In this document: positions 41,789-52,227 of the stretch, piece after piece
Layout of the letters: the number at the start of each line of letters is the position of its first letter
Numbering within the stretch: the first letter of the stretch is position 1
Assembly: GCA_965198915.1 (NCBI GenBank)
Contig: CBDAQC010000004.1
Location: forward strand, 62,001-126,000
Length of the DNA stretch: 64,000 bases
Direction of reading: 5' to 3'
Source: BOG-908 sp965198915
GTDB taxonomy: Bacteria; Pseudomonadota; Alphaproteobacteria; Acetobacterales; Acetobacteraceae
Made by a program: the position numbers and the translations under genes
Notes under the pieces: model-generated
Told to the model about the DNA's origin: nothing
The model's input: the letters and a program-made list of their open reading frames with translations, nothing else
Databases searched by the model: none

Positions 41789-43924
41789 TCACCCGGCCTC
41801 GCGCCGCCAGGCTGCCACCACCAGTCCCAGCAGCAGGGGCAACGCCGCCCAGGCAGGCAGTAGCGGCACGGAATCCACTCCCGTCACCAAATGCGCATCG
41901 CGGCGGCGCAGACCGATCCAGCCCGCGCCCGCCGCCACATCCCCTGATCCCACGCGCCGCAACTCCGGCACGCCGTGCCCCAGCCAGGCCACGCCACCGC
42001 CGGTGGCTTCCGCCAGCTTGCGCACCCGGTCCGCCGTCGCGCGCAGGTCGGCGTATTCCAGCGGGTTGTCCAGGCCCACCGCGGCATAGGCCAGTCTGGT
42101 CCCGTCGCTCACCTGCCATACGCCGGGTGCGGCCGCATCCAGGCTGGCCACCGCGCGGCCGGCGCCCGAAGGTGCGAGCGCCAGGCTGCGCTTGGCGCCT
42201 TCCGGCGGCGTGACCGTCACCGTGCCGGCCGCGCTGCCCGAGACGGATTGGCGTTCCACCTGCAGCCGGCCGGCCTGTATGCGGGCGGTCAGCCGTTCCT
42301 CGTCCAGGTCCGGCTCCTTCATCAGCCAGTGCGCGGCGCGGCGCAGCAACTCGGCCTGCGGGCCGCCGCCGCCGCCCGGCAAAGACGATTGTCCGCGCGA
42401 CCACAGCCAGATCTGGTCGCTCATCAGCATCGCGACCCTGCCCTGGTCCACATGGCTGAGGATGAGCAGAGGGGCGTGGTTCGGGCCGGTCATCAGCACC
42501 TGGCCGGACACGTCCTCCGGCTTGATCGCGCGGTACCAAGGGCCCCAGCCCGGCGCGTTCGGATCGGCCGCCAGGCCCTGGGTGACCGGATGGCGGGTGC
42601 CCAGCTCGGTGACCAGCGGCGTGAAGGCGCCGGTGACCAGGCCGGGCTGGTCCTGGCCCTGGGCGCCCGCCTGCACCGCATCGTCGCGCCTGTCGTCGCC
42701 GGGCGGCGCATGGGCGGGCAGCACGTCGCCGAGCGGCGTCTGGTCCAGGCTGCGGCCGCCGGCGAACTCGGGCCCCGCCACCAGAAGCAGCGCGCCGCCG
42801 TGGCGCACGTAATCGGCGATGTTGCGCAGGTAGATGTGCGGCAGGATGCCGCGGTCGGTGAAGCGGTCGAGGATGATCAGGTCGAAGCCGGACAGCTTGT
42901 CCTGGAACAGCTCGCGCGTGGGAAAGGCGATCAGCGCCAGCTCGTTCAGCGGCGTGGTGTCGTCCTTCTCGGGCGGACGCAGGATGGTGAAATGCACCAG
43001 ATCCACGGCGGGGTCGGATTTCAGCAGGCGGCGCCAGGTGCGCTCGCCCTGGTTCGGCTCGCCGCTGACCAGCAGCACGCGCAGCCGGTCGCGCACGCCG
43101 TTTATCTCCACCACACTCTGGTTGTTCAGGGCGGAGGCCTCGCCCGGCACGGGATCGGTGGACAGCTTCACCAGCATGCGGCCTTCGCGGGTGATGTCCA
43201 CCGGCACGCTCTGCACCTCGCCCGGGGTTACCTGAATGTGGTCCGGTGGCTGGCCGTCCACCTGCACGGCGAGCGTGGCCGGCCCTGGCGGCGCGCTGCC
43301 GGGCGGGCCGAGGTCCTCCACGGCCACGCGCAGCATCAGCGTGCGGCCGACGATGCCGTAGCCCGGCGCCTCGATCACCCGCACGCGGCGGTCCCATTGC
43401 TCGCCGCGCGCGGGTATCAGCACGTTCAGCGGCGCGGGTATGGCGGCCGGGTCGGCCGGCAAGTCGTGCACCTGGCCGTCGGTGATAGCGACGATGCCGG
43501 CCAGGCGGTCGGCCGGTATGTCGGCCAGCGCCTGGCGCACGCCGGCCCAGAGCAGCGTGCCGTCATGGCCGGATTCCGGCACGCTCACGTGGCGCAGCTC
43601 CAGGCCGGGCAGGTGCGCCGCCTGCGCGGTGAGCGAGGACGCGGCGGTCGCGGCCAGCGCGGCCCGGTCGCCCACCTGCATGGAGGCGGAGGCGTCGGTG
43701 ACCAGCAGGGCGATGTCGGACAGGCCCTGCCGCGTCTCCTGCACCAGCGTGGGGCCGGCGAGCCAGGCGAGCAGCACGGCGAAGGCGGCGGTCCGCCACC
43801 AGGCGCCCCGCGCGCGCCGCCAATGGCCGGCGCCGGCGGCCAGGATGCAGGCGGCGGCGAGCAGGGCCAGGAGCCAGAGCGGGAGTGAAGGGGCGAAGCG
43901 TAGGGCTGAGATGGCCTGGGTCAA
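41789..43924 (-). CDS. VWA-like membrane protein of the MoxR/DUF58 cluster
   Basis: 711 residues. Two N-terminal membrane helices, then a von Willebrand A-like strand set (DIALLVTDASASMQVGDRAAL, LAGIVAITDGQVHDLP), a glutamine-amidotransferase-like region (LIILDRFTDRGILPHIYLRNIADYVRHGGALLLVAGP) and a C-terminal helix (LLPAWAALPLLLGLVVAAWR). The start is TTG 43924, placed in the palindromic arm, with AAGAAGG as probable ribosome site. It follows the DUF4159 gene; together with moxR and DUF58 it forms the usual Bat-like cluster of unknown envelope function. Confidence 0.82.
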   Translation of the reverse strand: MTQAISALRFAPSLPLWLLALLAAACILAAGAGHWRRARGAWWRTAAFAVLLAWLAGPTLVQETRQGLSDIALLVTDASASMQVGDRAALAATAASSLTAQAAHLPGLELRHVSVPESGHDGTLLWAGVRQALADIPADRLAGIVAITDGQVHDLPADPAAIPAPLNVLIPARGEQWDRRVRVIEAPGYGIVGRTLMLRVAVEDLGPPGSAPPGPATLAVQVDGQPPDHIQVTPGEVQSVPVDITREGRMLVKLSTDPVPGEASALNNQSVVEINGVRDRLRVLLVSGEPNQGERTWRRLLKSDPAVDLVHFTILRPPEKDDTTPLNELALIAFPTRELFQDKLSGFDLIILDRFTDRGILPHIYLRNIADYVRHGGALLLVAGPEFAGGRSLDQTPLGDVLPAHAPPGDDRRDDAVQAGAQGQDQPGLVTGAFTPLVTELGTRHPVTQGLAADPNAPGWGPWYRAIKPEDVSGQVLMTGPNHAPLLILSHVDQGRVAMLMSDQIWLWSRGQSSLPGGGGGPQAELLRRAAHWLMKEPDLDEERLTARIQAGRLQVERQSVSGSAAGTVTVTPPEGAKRSLALAPSGAGRAVASLDAAAPGVWQVSDGTRLAYAAVGLDNPLEYADLRATADRVRKLAEATGGGVAWLGHGVPELRRVGSGDVAAGAGWIGLRRRDAHLVTGVDSVPLLPAWAALPLLLGLVVAAWRREAG

Positions 43925-43925
43925 A

Positions 43926-44076
43926 AGAAAGGCCTTCTTTTTTGGAAGAAAGAAGCAAAAAACTTTTGCTCCTCCGACGCTGCAAATGCGCGCGCAAGCA
44001 GAACCGGCGCACGCCGTAGTGCGGGCGGGGAAGCAAAAGTTTTTTGGTTCTTTTTTTCAAAAAAGAACCGCTTGCT
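43926..44076. repeat. Composite palindromic element, CTTC left arm and GTTC right arm
   Basis: Left arm 43926-43970 with a slightly bulged stem; right arm 44031-44076 with TGGTTC-T7-C-A6-GAACCGC. The core has AAATGCGCGCG ... GCAGAACCGG and an outer CGGGCGGGG. It separates two genes of one cluster. Confidence 0.8.
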
Positions 44077-44081
44077 TCCTT

Positions 44082-46781
44082 TCACTGCCCAAGCCGCTCC
44101 AAAATCGCCGGCACGTGCACCTGGTCGCCTTTGTAATTCCCGGTCAGCGCGTACATCACCAGGTTCACCCCGAAGCGGAACGCCAGCGTGCGCTGCCGTG
44201 CGCCCCCCGGCACCGTCGCGAAAAGCGGGTTGCCGTCGTCGTCCTGCGCCCAGGCGGCGGCCCAGTCGTTGGAGCCCACGATCACCGGGCTTACGCTGTC
44301 ATTGCTGCGGTCCTGGTCCTGCTGCACCCACACCGTGTCACCGTCGAAGCGGCCGGGGAAATCCTGCAGCAGGTAGAAGGCGCGGGCCAGCACGTGGGCG
44401 GAAGTGAGCGGGGCCAGGCGCGGTATGTCCAGCCCCCGCCCGATCCTGCGCAGGGCGGCTGCCGCATCGGGTGCGGCACCGGCGCCGGAGCCCGCGGACT
44501 CGGCGCCGCCGCCCTGCAGATCCATCACGATGATGCCGCCATGGTGCATGTAGTCGTTCAGCGCGGCCACCGTTTTGGGCGAGCCGTCCGTCTGTGCAGT
44601 GACGGGGAAATACAGCAGCGGGAAATAGCCGAGATCGTCGCGTCCCGGCACCACGCCCACCGGGTCCGCCAGCACGGCGGCGGTGCGGGTGTTCACGTAG
44701 TCGGACAGGCCGGCCAGCCCGGCGCGCGAGGTGGCGTCCACCGTGGGGTCCCCGGTAACCACGTAGGCCAGATGCGTGGCGAGCGCCGGGTTGTCCGCCG
44801 CCTGCGCCGCGCTCCCCGTCCCCAGGGCCAGCGCCAGGCCCAGCGCCGCGCCGGCGCGGCGCCAGCCGGGGGCGTCCAGCAGGCCGCGCAGCCGCAGCGT
44901 CAGCAGCATGTCCGTGCAGAGCAGCAGAACCGCCAGGCCGATCAGCCACGGCCCGACCGGCCGGGTGCGCGGCGCCGCGGCCAGGGACAGCCGCGCCGCG
45001 CCGGGCAGTGGCGCCATCGCGGCGAGCTGCAGCGACGAGGCGCCCAGGTTCAGCGCGTGGCGGTCCCGCTCCGGACCGTAGAAGCCGGGCGGGTGCAGCG
45101 GAGAGGGCACCACGCGGCCGATGTCGCGCGCGCTGACGCTGCGCGCCGCGTCAGGCGGCTGGCCCAGCACGCCCTCGCCGTCCAGGATCAGCGCCGGCGC
45201 CAGCAGGCGGGCGTCGTCGGCCACCGCCACGCCGGCGGAGCGCGCCACCAGCCGGCCCAGCATGTCCAGGAACAGGCCGGACAGCGGCAGGTTGGACCAG
45301 TCGGCGTTGGCCGTCACGTGGAACAGCACCACTTCGCCCGCGCCCAGATGCGTTGCGGTAACCAGGGGCGTGCCGTCCGCCAGCGAGGCCCAGGTGGCCG
45401 GCGCCGGCTGTGCCGAGGGGTCCGCCAGAACCTGCCGGCTCACCGTCACCTCGGCCGGCACGCGCAGCCCGGCGAACGGCGAGCCCTGCGGAAAGGCGGC
45501 CAGATGCGCGGGCTGGCTCCAGGACATCGCCCCGCCGAGCTGCCTGTCGCCTGGGAGCAGGCGTCCGGGCAGAAGCGGGTCGGCTGAGGCTGCGTCCTCG
45601 GTGGGTGCGGCATCCGGCGCCGGCGCCAGCCCGGCCGAGGCGAAGCGCAGCAGCAGCCCGCCCTGCCTGACCCAGGCGCTCAGGGCAGTGGCATCCTCCG
45701 GGGACAGCGAGCTGCCGGTCAGGACGAGCATCGACAGCTTGCGCGCGAGCAGGCTGGCGACGGTGCCGTGGCGCAGCTCCGTCGTGGGACCCAGGGCACG
45801 CTCAAGGTAATACTGGTCGCCCAGGAGCGGCGTATCGGTGCCTGTCCCGCCGCGGACCAGGCCAACCGGGCGGCGCCGCGCCGCCTCGTCCAGCAGCGCC
45901 ACCGAACCGGCGCCGGGCGCGCCCGCCAGGCGCAGCGCACCCAATTGGTTGCGCAGTTCCGGCGGCAGCTCGATCACCGTCTCCGCCGCAGCGGCGCCCG
46001 CCGGCACGGCGAGCGCGGTGCGCGAGAGCACCCGTCCGTCATTGGTCTCCGCCAGCACAAATTCCTGGCGCGCACCGGGCCAGGGTGTCTGCCGCAGATG
46101 CGCCACCAAACGCTCCGGGCCGGTATCGGCCTGCAGCAGGCGTGCCGGCGCGTCCCCGGTCAGCACGGTCACCGCCCCACGTGCCGACAGGGCACGAGCG
46201 AAGGCGGCGTCTCCGGCGCTTTCTACCGCATCCGAGACATAGAAAACCGGCCCGTGGCCGGAGACCATGCCGGCTGCCTTCGCCCTGTCGGACGGCCACG
46301 GCTTCACGCGAAGCGCGTCGAGCGCCTGACGCAGCAGGGTAGCCGGCATGGCGGCGCTCGCCGGCGGCTGGCGGTCATCCTGGCCCGGCGCGGTCGTCAG
46401 CAGGCTCACCTGGCGGCCGGCGCGGGCCAGCCTGTCCAGTATCGCGTCCGCGGCGGCCAGGCGCTGGGTGAAGTCCGCGCCGGCCGACCAGCCGTCATCG
46501 ATCACCAGCAGCGCGGACCCGGCGCCGCCCACCGCCAGCCCGGCGCCGGTCAGCACGGGTTGCGCCAGCCCGGTGATGACCAGCGCGCAGGCGGCCAGCC
46601 GCAGGGCAAGCAGCCACCAGGGCGTGCGGGACGGCGTCTCCTCCCGCGGGCGCAGGCCGGCGAGCAGGCGTATCGCCGGGAAGGTCTGCGCGCGCGGCGC
46701 GGGCGGCGTGGCGCGCAGCAGCCACCACAGCACCGGCAGCAGGACCAGCGCGGCAAGCACCCAAGGTTCGGCGAAGATCAT
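44082..46781 (-). CDS. BatA-type N-terminal and DUF4159 domain membrane protein
   Basis: 899 residues. The N-terminal BatA/aerotolerance domain (EPWVLAALVLLPVLWWLLRATPPAPRAQTFPAIRLLAGL) has two membrane helices, followed by a vWA-like region (SALLVIDDGWSAGADFTQRLAAADAI). A large periplasmic part and further helices near residue 640 come next. The C-terminal DUF4159 domain is GRDDLGYFPLLYFPVTAQ ... LNDYMHHGGIIVMDLQGGG. It overlaps the DUF58 gene by 4 bp (ATGA), so they are coupled. Confidence 0.88.
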   Translation of the reverse strand: MIFAEPWVLAALVLLPVLWWLLRATPPAPRAQTFPAIRLLAGLRPREETPSRTPWWLLALRLAACALVITGLAQPVLTGAGLAVGGAGSALLVIDDGWSAGADFTQRLAAADAILDRLARAGRQVSLLTTAPGQDDRQPPASAAMPATLLRQALDALRVKPWPSDRAKAAGMVSGHGPVFYVSDAVESAGDAAFARALSARGAVTVLTGDAPARLLQADTGPERLVAHLRQTPWPGARQEFVLAETNDGRVLSRTALAVPAGAAAAETVIELPPELRNQLGALRLAGAPGAGSVALLDEAARRRPVGLVRGGTGTDTPLLGDQYYLERALGPTTELRHGTVASLLARKLSMLVLTGSSLSPEDATALSAWVRQGGLLLRFASAGLAPAPDAAPTEDAASADPLLPGRLLPGDRQLGGAMSWSQPAHLAAFPQGSPFAGLRVPAEVTVSRQVLADPSAQPAPATWASLADGTPLVTATHLGAGEVVLFHVTANADWSNLPLSGLFLDMLGRLVARSAGVAVADDARLLAPALILDGEGVLGQPPDAARSVSARDIGRVVPSPLHPPGFYGPERDRHALNLGASSLQLAAMAPLPGAARLSLAAAPRTRPVGPWLIGLAVLLLCTDMLLTLRLRGLLDAPGWRRAGAALGLALALGTGSAAQAADNPALATHLAYVVTGDPTVDATSRAGLAGLSDYVNTRTAAVLADPVGVVPGRDDLGYFPLLYFPVTAQTDGSPKTVAALNDYMHHGGIIVMDLQGGGAESAGSGAGAAPDAAAALRRIGRGLDIPRLAPLTSAHVLARAFYLLQDFPGRFDGDTVWVQQDQDRSNDSVSPVIVGSNDWAAAWAQDDDGNPLFATVPGGARQRTLAFRFGVNLVMYALTGNYKGDQVHVPAILERLGQ

Positions 46782-47653
46782 AGCGCGGCCACGTGTCCTG
46801 AGCCGGCGTGGCTGGTGGCACTGAGCGCCATCCACAGCGCCAGCAAGGCCGTCTCCGGCGGATCGTCCGTGCGGTGCATGGCGAATCCGAAGCCGGCGGC
46901 CTCGCAGATGGCGCGCAGCCCCTCCTGCTGACGGGCCAGCGCGCTGGCGTAGGCGTCACGTACCCCTTCCACGCGCGGGATCACCGCATCCGCCTCGCCT
47001 TCCAGGCCATGGAAACGCACCCGCCCGCCATAGGGCAGCGCCAGCTCCGCGGGATCGAGCACCATGACCAGGTGCCCGCGCAGCGGCGTCTCGGCCAGGC
47101 GGCGCACGGCGGTGCGTATCTCGTCCAGCGGCCCGAGGAAGTCACCGAGCAGGATTGCCGTGGCGTGGCGCGGCAGGGCGGCGGGCGGCGGCACGCCGGC
47201 GGCACCGTCCGGCAGTGCGCGCGCAAGTCCTTCCAGGGCGAGGCGGCCGGCGAACACGCGGGTGTCGGCGCCGATCAGCCTTACCTGCTCGCCGGCGCGG
47301 AACAGCAGGCTGGCGAGCGCCAGGAGCAGCAGGTCGGCGCGCTCCTGCTTCTCCGGCAGCGACCGGGCGGAGCGCCAGGCCATGCTGGGCGAGGCGTCGC
47401 GCCACAGGCACACGGTCTGCGCGGCTTCCCACTCCATGTCGCGCACATAGGTGCGGTCCGATTTGGCGGATTGCTTCCAGTCGACGCGGGCGCCGGTGTC
47501 ACCGGTGACGAACGGGCGGAACTGCCAGAAGCTATCGCCGGTGCCGACGCGGCGGCGGCCGTGCACGCCTTGCGCCACGGTGGCGGCCACGCGTTCGGCG
47601 GCCACCAGGAGCGGGGGGAGGCGGGCGGCTAGGGTTTCGGCTGTGGCTCGCAT
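46778..47653 (-). CDS. DUF58 domain protein
   Basis: 291 residues from ATG 47653. The DUF58 core is GRRRVGTGDSFWQFRPFVTGDTGARVDWKQSAKSDRTYVRDMEWE, where (D/R)xx(D/R)W is the signature. This is followed by a vWA-like region with SMAW and ILLGDFLGPLDEIRTA. The family works with MoxR AAA+ ATPases. It overlaps the DUF4159 gene. Confidence 0.9.
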   Translation of the reverse strand: MRATAETLAARLPPLLVAAERVAATVAQGVHGRRRVGTGDSFWQFRPFVTGDTGARVDWKQSAKSDRTYVRDMEWEAAQTVCLWRDASPSMAWRSARSLPEKQERADLLLLALASLLFRAGEQVRLIGADTRVFAGRLALEGLARALPDGAAGVPPPAALPRHATAILLGDFLGPLDEIRTAVRRLAETPLRGHLVMVLDPAELALPYGGRVRFHGLEGEADAVIPRVEGVRDAYASALARQQEGLRAICEAAGFGFAMHRTDDPPETALLALWMALSATSHAGSGHVAAL

Positions 47654-47657
47654 GTCA

Positions 47658-47832
47658 GGAAGCAAGCAGTTCTTTTTTGAAAAAAAGAACCAAAAAACCT
47701 TTGCTTCCCCGCCTGCGCCGAGGCGCGGGCAGGTTCTGCCGGTGCGCGTATCGGCAGGACCAGAGCAAGCCGTTCTGCAGGCGGGGGAACAAAAGTTTTT
47801 TGCTTCTTTTTTTCAAAAAAGAAGGCCTTGCT
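47658..47832. repeat. Composite palindromic element, GTTC left arm and CTTC right arm
   Basis: Left arm 47660-47705 (AGTTC-T6-G-A7-GAACC); right arm 47787-47832 ending GAAGGCC. The core carries the outer stem CCCGCCTGC ... GCAGGCGGG and an inner GGTTCTGCCGG. It separates the DUF58 gene from moxR. Confidence 0.8.
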
Positions 47833-47841
47833 TTCTTCCGC

Positions 47842-48822
<981 letters not shown>

Positions 48823-49027
48823 CGGATATCCCCGTGAGCTGAAATGGCCCGTTGGCGTGGGCTGAGAGTGGACCCGCGTGGCCATCCTGCAACCCGCGTC
48901 CACCGCGCGTCCAGTGGTGCCACCTCAACCGCCGATTTTCCACTTCGGCGGTATTACATACGCGCCATCCCGCTCCCTATATGCCGGTGATGCGCCGGAT
49001 CCTGCCACGCCGCCAAGCCGCACCCCA

Positions 49028-49648
49028 ATGAACCGCGCCCTCCTCACGCCCGACACCGCGATCGTCTTGCCTGGTGGCGCCCACCAGTCTGGCTGCGAGC
49101 GGCCAAAGCGCGTGCGGACCGAATGCGGCGACATGCCGTTCCTGGTGCAGCGGGACGGCACATGGCTGTACCGCGGCAGCCCTATCGGCCGGAAGGAGCT
49201 GGTCTGCCTGTTCAGCAGCGTGCTGACTCGCGACGCGGCCGGCGACTACTTTTTGGAGACGCCGGTCGAGCGCGGCCGCATCCAGGTCGAGGACACGCCC
49301 TGGATTGCGGTGGAGATGGATTGGCGGAAATGCGGCCAGGGCCGCAACCAGTGCCTGTCCTTCCGCACCAACGTGGACCAGGTGGTGACCGCCGGGCCCG
49401 AACATCCGTTGCGAGTAGCGCACAACGCGCTGACCTGCGAGCCGGTGCCCTACATACACATCCGCGACGGCCAGGGCGGCCACAAGCTGGAGGCCCGCAT
49501 CGCACGCTCGGTCTATTACGAGCTGGTGGCGATCGCCGTGCCGGGCGTGGTGGCGGGCCAGCAAAAGCTGGGCGTGTGGAGCTGCGGCGTGTTCTTCCCG
49601 CTGGGCGATCTGGTGGCCGAGACCGGCGACGACGACACTGACGCGTGA
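49028..49648 (+). CDS. DUF1285 family protein
   Basis: 206 residues from ATG 49028 (an upstream GTG at 48878 is possible). The family core is CGDMPFLVQRDGTWLYRGSPIGRKELVCLFSSVLTRDAAGDYFLETPVERGRIQVEDTPWIAVEM. Structures of relatives exist but the role is unknown. It overlaps the next NUDIX gene, a pairing usual in alphaproteobacteria. Confidence 0.9.
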   Translation: MNRALLTPDTAIVLPGGAHQSGCERPKRVRTECGDMPFLVQRDGTWLYRGSPIGRKELVCLFSSVLTRDAAGDYFLETPVERGRIQVEDTPWIAVEMDWRKCGQGRNQCLSFRTNVDQVVTAGPEHPLRVAHNALTCEPVPYIHIRDGQGGHKLEARIARSVYYELVAIAVPGVVAGQQKLGVWSCGVFFPLGDLVAETGDDDTDA

Positions 49649-50267
49649 GGCGCATGCGCCGGATGCGGTTTTCCGCGCGTCCGGCCTGACTGAGTCCGAT
49701 CTGCGTGCCCGCCTGGCAGGACCCGACCCTGCCGGGCTCGACGCGTCCGAGTTGCCGGACAGGGATGTTGCGTCATTGATACCGGCGGCGGTTCTGGTGG
49801 GGATCGCCACCGGTGCGGCGCCAGGCGTGCTGCTGACGCGGCGCACCGCCCACCTGCGCCAGCATTCCGGCCAGGTGAGTTTTCCCGGCGGCCGTATCGA
49901 TCCTGCCGACGCCAGCCCCGAGGCGGCCGCGCTGCGCGAGGCGAACGAGGAGGTGGGGCTGGACCCGGGCCATGCCGAGATACTGGGCCGGCTGCACGAT
50001 TACGCGACCGGCACCGGCTATCGTATCACGCCGGTTCTGGCACTGCTGGCGCCCGGCTACATCACCGAGGCTTCGGCCCACGAGGTGGACGCGATCTTCC
50101 AGTTGCCGCTGGCCACGCTGCTGGATCCGGACGCGCCGCAGCGACGCGGGGCGATGTTCCGGGGCGCGTGGCGGGAATACTGGGTGTGGCCGCATCCGGA
50201 GCAATACATCTGGGGGGCGACGGCAGCGATCCTGGTGCATCTGGCGCGGCGTTTGCGTGGTGGGTAG
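49638..50267 (+). CDS. CoA pyrophosphatase (NUDIX)
   Basis: The NUDIX box GGRIDPADASPEAAALREANEEVGL and the CoA-family strand RRTAHLRQHSGQVSFPGG are clear, so it should hydrolyse CoA to phosphopantetheine and 3',5'-ADP. No ATG, GTG or TTG lies in frame before TTG 49752, which would cut the N-terminus to 9 residues before PAAVLV. The upstream frame (EAHAPDAVFRASGLTESDLRARLAG) reads like a genuine N-terminus. CTG 49638, overlapping DUF1285, is the suggested start, giving 209 residues. Confidence 0.8.
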   Translation: MTREAHAPDAVFRASGLTESDLRARLAGPDPAGLDASELPDRDVASLIPAAVLVGIATGAAPGVLLTRRTAHLRQHSGQVSFPGGRIDPADASPEAAALREANEEVGLDPGHAEILGRLHDYATGTGYRITPVLALLAPGYITEASAHEVDAIFQLPLATLLDPDAPQRRGAMFRGAWREYWVWPHPEQYIWGATAAILVHLARRLRGG

Positions 50268-50280
50268 AGTCGCGGGCAGG

Positions 50281-50447
50281 CAAGGCAGGGAAGGCCTTCT
50301 TTCTTGAAAAGATTTTTTCTTTCTCGCCTGCACCGAAACGTGCGCTGGTTCTGCCAAAGCGCGCATGTGCCTAACCGGCGGGCGCCCACGTGCGGGCGGG
50401 GAAGCGAAAGTTTTTTGGTTCTTTCTTTCAAAAAAGAACTGCTTGCT
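50281..50447. repeat. Composite palindromic element, diverged left arm and GTTC right arm
   Basis: The left arm 50281-50325 is degraded (CTTGAAAAGATTTTTTC). The right arm 50401-50447 has TGGTTC-TTTCTTTC-A6-GAAC. The core retains GGTTCTGCCAAAGCGCG and GCGGGCGGGG. It ends 6 bp before the NAD kinase start. Confidence 0.75.
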
Positions 50448-50452
50448 TCTTC

Positions 50453-51214
50453 ATGACCCGCATCTGCGTCCTGGCCTCCCCAACCGACCTCGCCCAGGAA
50501 GCCCGCGCCCGCCTCGTCGCCCGTTTCGGCGACGCACCTTTCACCGCGTCCGACGTGGTCGTCTGCCTGGGCGGCGACGGTTTCATGCTGGAGACGCTGC
50601 ATCGCACGCTGACCTGCGACGTGCCGGTGTATGGCATGAATTGCGGCTCGGTCGGGTTCCTGATGAATGCGTTCCTGGAGGACGACCTGCCGGACCGCCT
50701 GGCGCGTGCGCAGGGCGTGGTGCTGCACCCGTTGCGCATGCATGCGGTCACCCGCTCCGGCGTGGTGGAGGAGGCGCTGGCGCTGAACGAGGTGTCCTTG
50801 CTGCGGCAATTGCGGCAGACGGCGAAGATACGCATCACCATCGACGGCCGCGTGCGCCTGGCGGAGCTGGTGTGCGACGGGGTGCTGGTGGCGACGCCCG
50901 CCGGCTCGACGGCGTATAATCTCTCCGCGCACGGGCCGATCGTGCCGCTCTCGGCCAATTTGCTGCCGCTGACGCCGATCAGCGCGTTCCGGCCGCGGCG
51001 GTGGCGCGGTGCGCTGCTGCCCAGCACCGCGGACGTGCTGTTCGAGATACTGGAGGGCGACAAGCGGCCGGTCTCGGCGGTGGCCGATTTCACCGAGGTG
51101 CGCGACGTGGCCTCGGTGGCGATAAGCGAGGATCGCAGCGTGAAGACGACGATCCTGTTCGATCCAGACCAGGGTCTGTCGGAACGCATCGTGGCGGAGC
51201 AGTTCACGGTCTGA
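50453..51214 (+). CDS. nadK: NAD kinase
   Basis: NadK, 253 residues, phosphorylates NAD to NADP. The GGDG motif is in DVVVCLGGDGFMLETL, and the nucleotide site in YGMNCGSVGFLMN and VATPAGSTAYNLSAHGPIVP. ATG 50453 gives the short alphaproteobacterial form. The leader is the end of a palindromic arm. Confidence 0.95.
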   Translation: MTRICVLASPTDLAQEARARLVARFGDAPFTASDVVVCLGGDGFMLETLHRTLTCDVPVYGMNCGSVGFLMNAFLEDDLPDRLARAQGVVLHPLRMHAVTRSGVVEEALALNEVSLLRQLRQTAKIRITIDGRVRLAELVCDGVLVATPAGSTAYNLSAHGPIVPLSANLLPLTPISAFRPRRWRGALLPSTADVLFEILEGDKRPVSAVADFTEVRDVASVAISEDRSVKTTILFDPDQGLSERIVAEQFTV

Positions 51215-51332
51215 GGCGGGCGGGAATTGTTTTGTAAGCGGGCCAGCACGATGGGGGAGCTGACGCGGCTCGCGCCACGGGCCGCAAGCGCCTGCCCTGG
51301 CGCTTGCGGTTGGATGGGAGCGGACGCTCTGC

Positions 51333-52064
51333 TCAGGCGGCGACGAGGTTCTCGGGCGCCTGCAGGCCGGTGGCGGACAGGGCGGCCAGGCTGTTCGGAT
51401 CCCGCATCATGTAGCCGCGTCCCCAGACGGTGCCGATCAAATTGCCGGCGCCGGCCTGGGCCAGCTTCTTGCGCAGCTTGCAGATGAACACGTCGATGAT
51501 CTTCATCTCCGGCTCGTCGATGCCGCCATAGAGGTGATTGAGGAACGCCTCCTTTGTCAGCACCATGCCGCGGCGCAGGACCAGTAGCTCGAGTATCGCG
51601 TATTCCTTGCCCGTCAGGTGCACGGTCTGGCCGTCCGCCTGCACTTCCCGGCTGTCCAGGTTGAGTTGCAGGTTGCCGATGCGCAGCACCGGCTGGCTGT
51701 AGCCCTTGCTGCGGCGGATGATCGCCTGGATGCGGGCGATCATCTCGTCCTTGTCGTACGGCTTGCTGATGTAGTCGTCCGCACCCATGCCGAAGCCGCG
51801 CACCTTCGATCCGGCGCGGTTCAGGCCGGACAGGATGAGCACCGGCGTTTCCACACGCCCGGCGCGCATCCGGCGCACCACCTCGTATCCCTCCATGTCC
51901 GGCAAGATCAGGTCCAGCACGACGATATCGTAATCATAATGACGCACCAGCTCGAGCGCTTCTTCGCCCGTGTCGGTCTGGTCAACGATTGCTCCATGAT
52001 TGCGGAGCATCATCACCACCGCGCGTGCAGCGTTCATATCGTCTTCTACCAGCAGGACCCGCAT
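51333..52064 (-). CDS. ctrA: Response regulator CtrA, cell-cycle master regulator
   Basis: 243 residues. The receiver domain (MRVLLVEDDMNAARAVVMML, phosphoacceptor D in DIVVLDLILPDMEGYEVV, K in ISKPYDKDE) is followed by a winged-helix domain (LTGKEYAILELLVLRRGMVLTKEAFLNHLYGG, KIIDVFICKLRKKL) nearly identical in form to CtrA. ATG 52064 is preferred: GGGAG lies 6 nt before it but touches the other ATG (52070). The C-terminal tail (ATGLQAPENLVAA) is degradation-tag-like in CtrA. It is divergent from fliI. Confidence 0.95.
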   Translation of the reverse strand: MRVLLVEDDMNAARAVVMMLRNHGAIVDQTDTGEEALELVRHYDYDIVVLDLILPDMEGYEVVRRMRAGRVETPVLILSGLNRAGSKVRGFGMGADDYISKPYDKDEMIARIQAIIRRSKGYSQPVLRIGNLQLNLDSREVQADGQTVHLTGKEYAILELLVLRRGMVLTKEAFLNHLYGGIDEPEMKIIDVFICKLRKKLAQAGAGNLIGTVWGRGYMMRDPNSLAALSATGLQAPENLVAA

Positions 52065-52227
52065 TGCCATCTCCCGTATTTCGATACGTAATGTTTACCA
52101 CTACCGCGTGTGTCACACCAGCTTTTTCTCGCGTTTTCGAAATAAAAATGAGAACGAAAGAAGATTGCTTCCTGAACAAACAGGGAAGAGATGTCGTCAC
52201 GTGTTTTAATCTGGATCGGCAACCATA

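Noticed and set aside
43440..45587. 715-residue plus-strand frame opposite the VWA/DUF4159 genes
   Set aside because: Typical antisense shadow in GC-rich DNA, crossing a palindromic element in the middle.
52065..52227. CtrA self-binding box in the ctrA-fliI gap
   Set aside because: No complete TTAA-N7-TTAA on either strand; only single weak half-sites.
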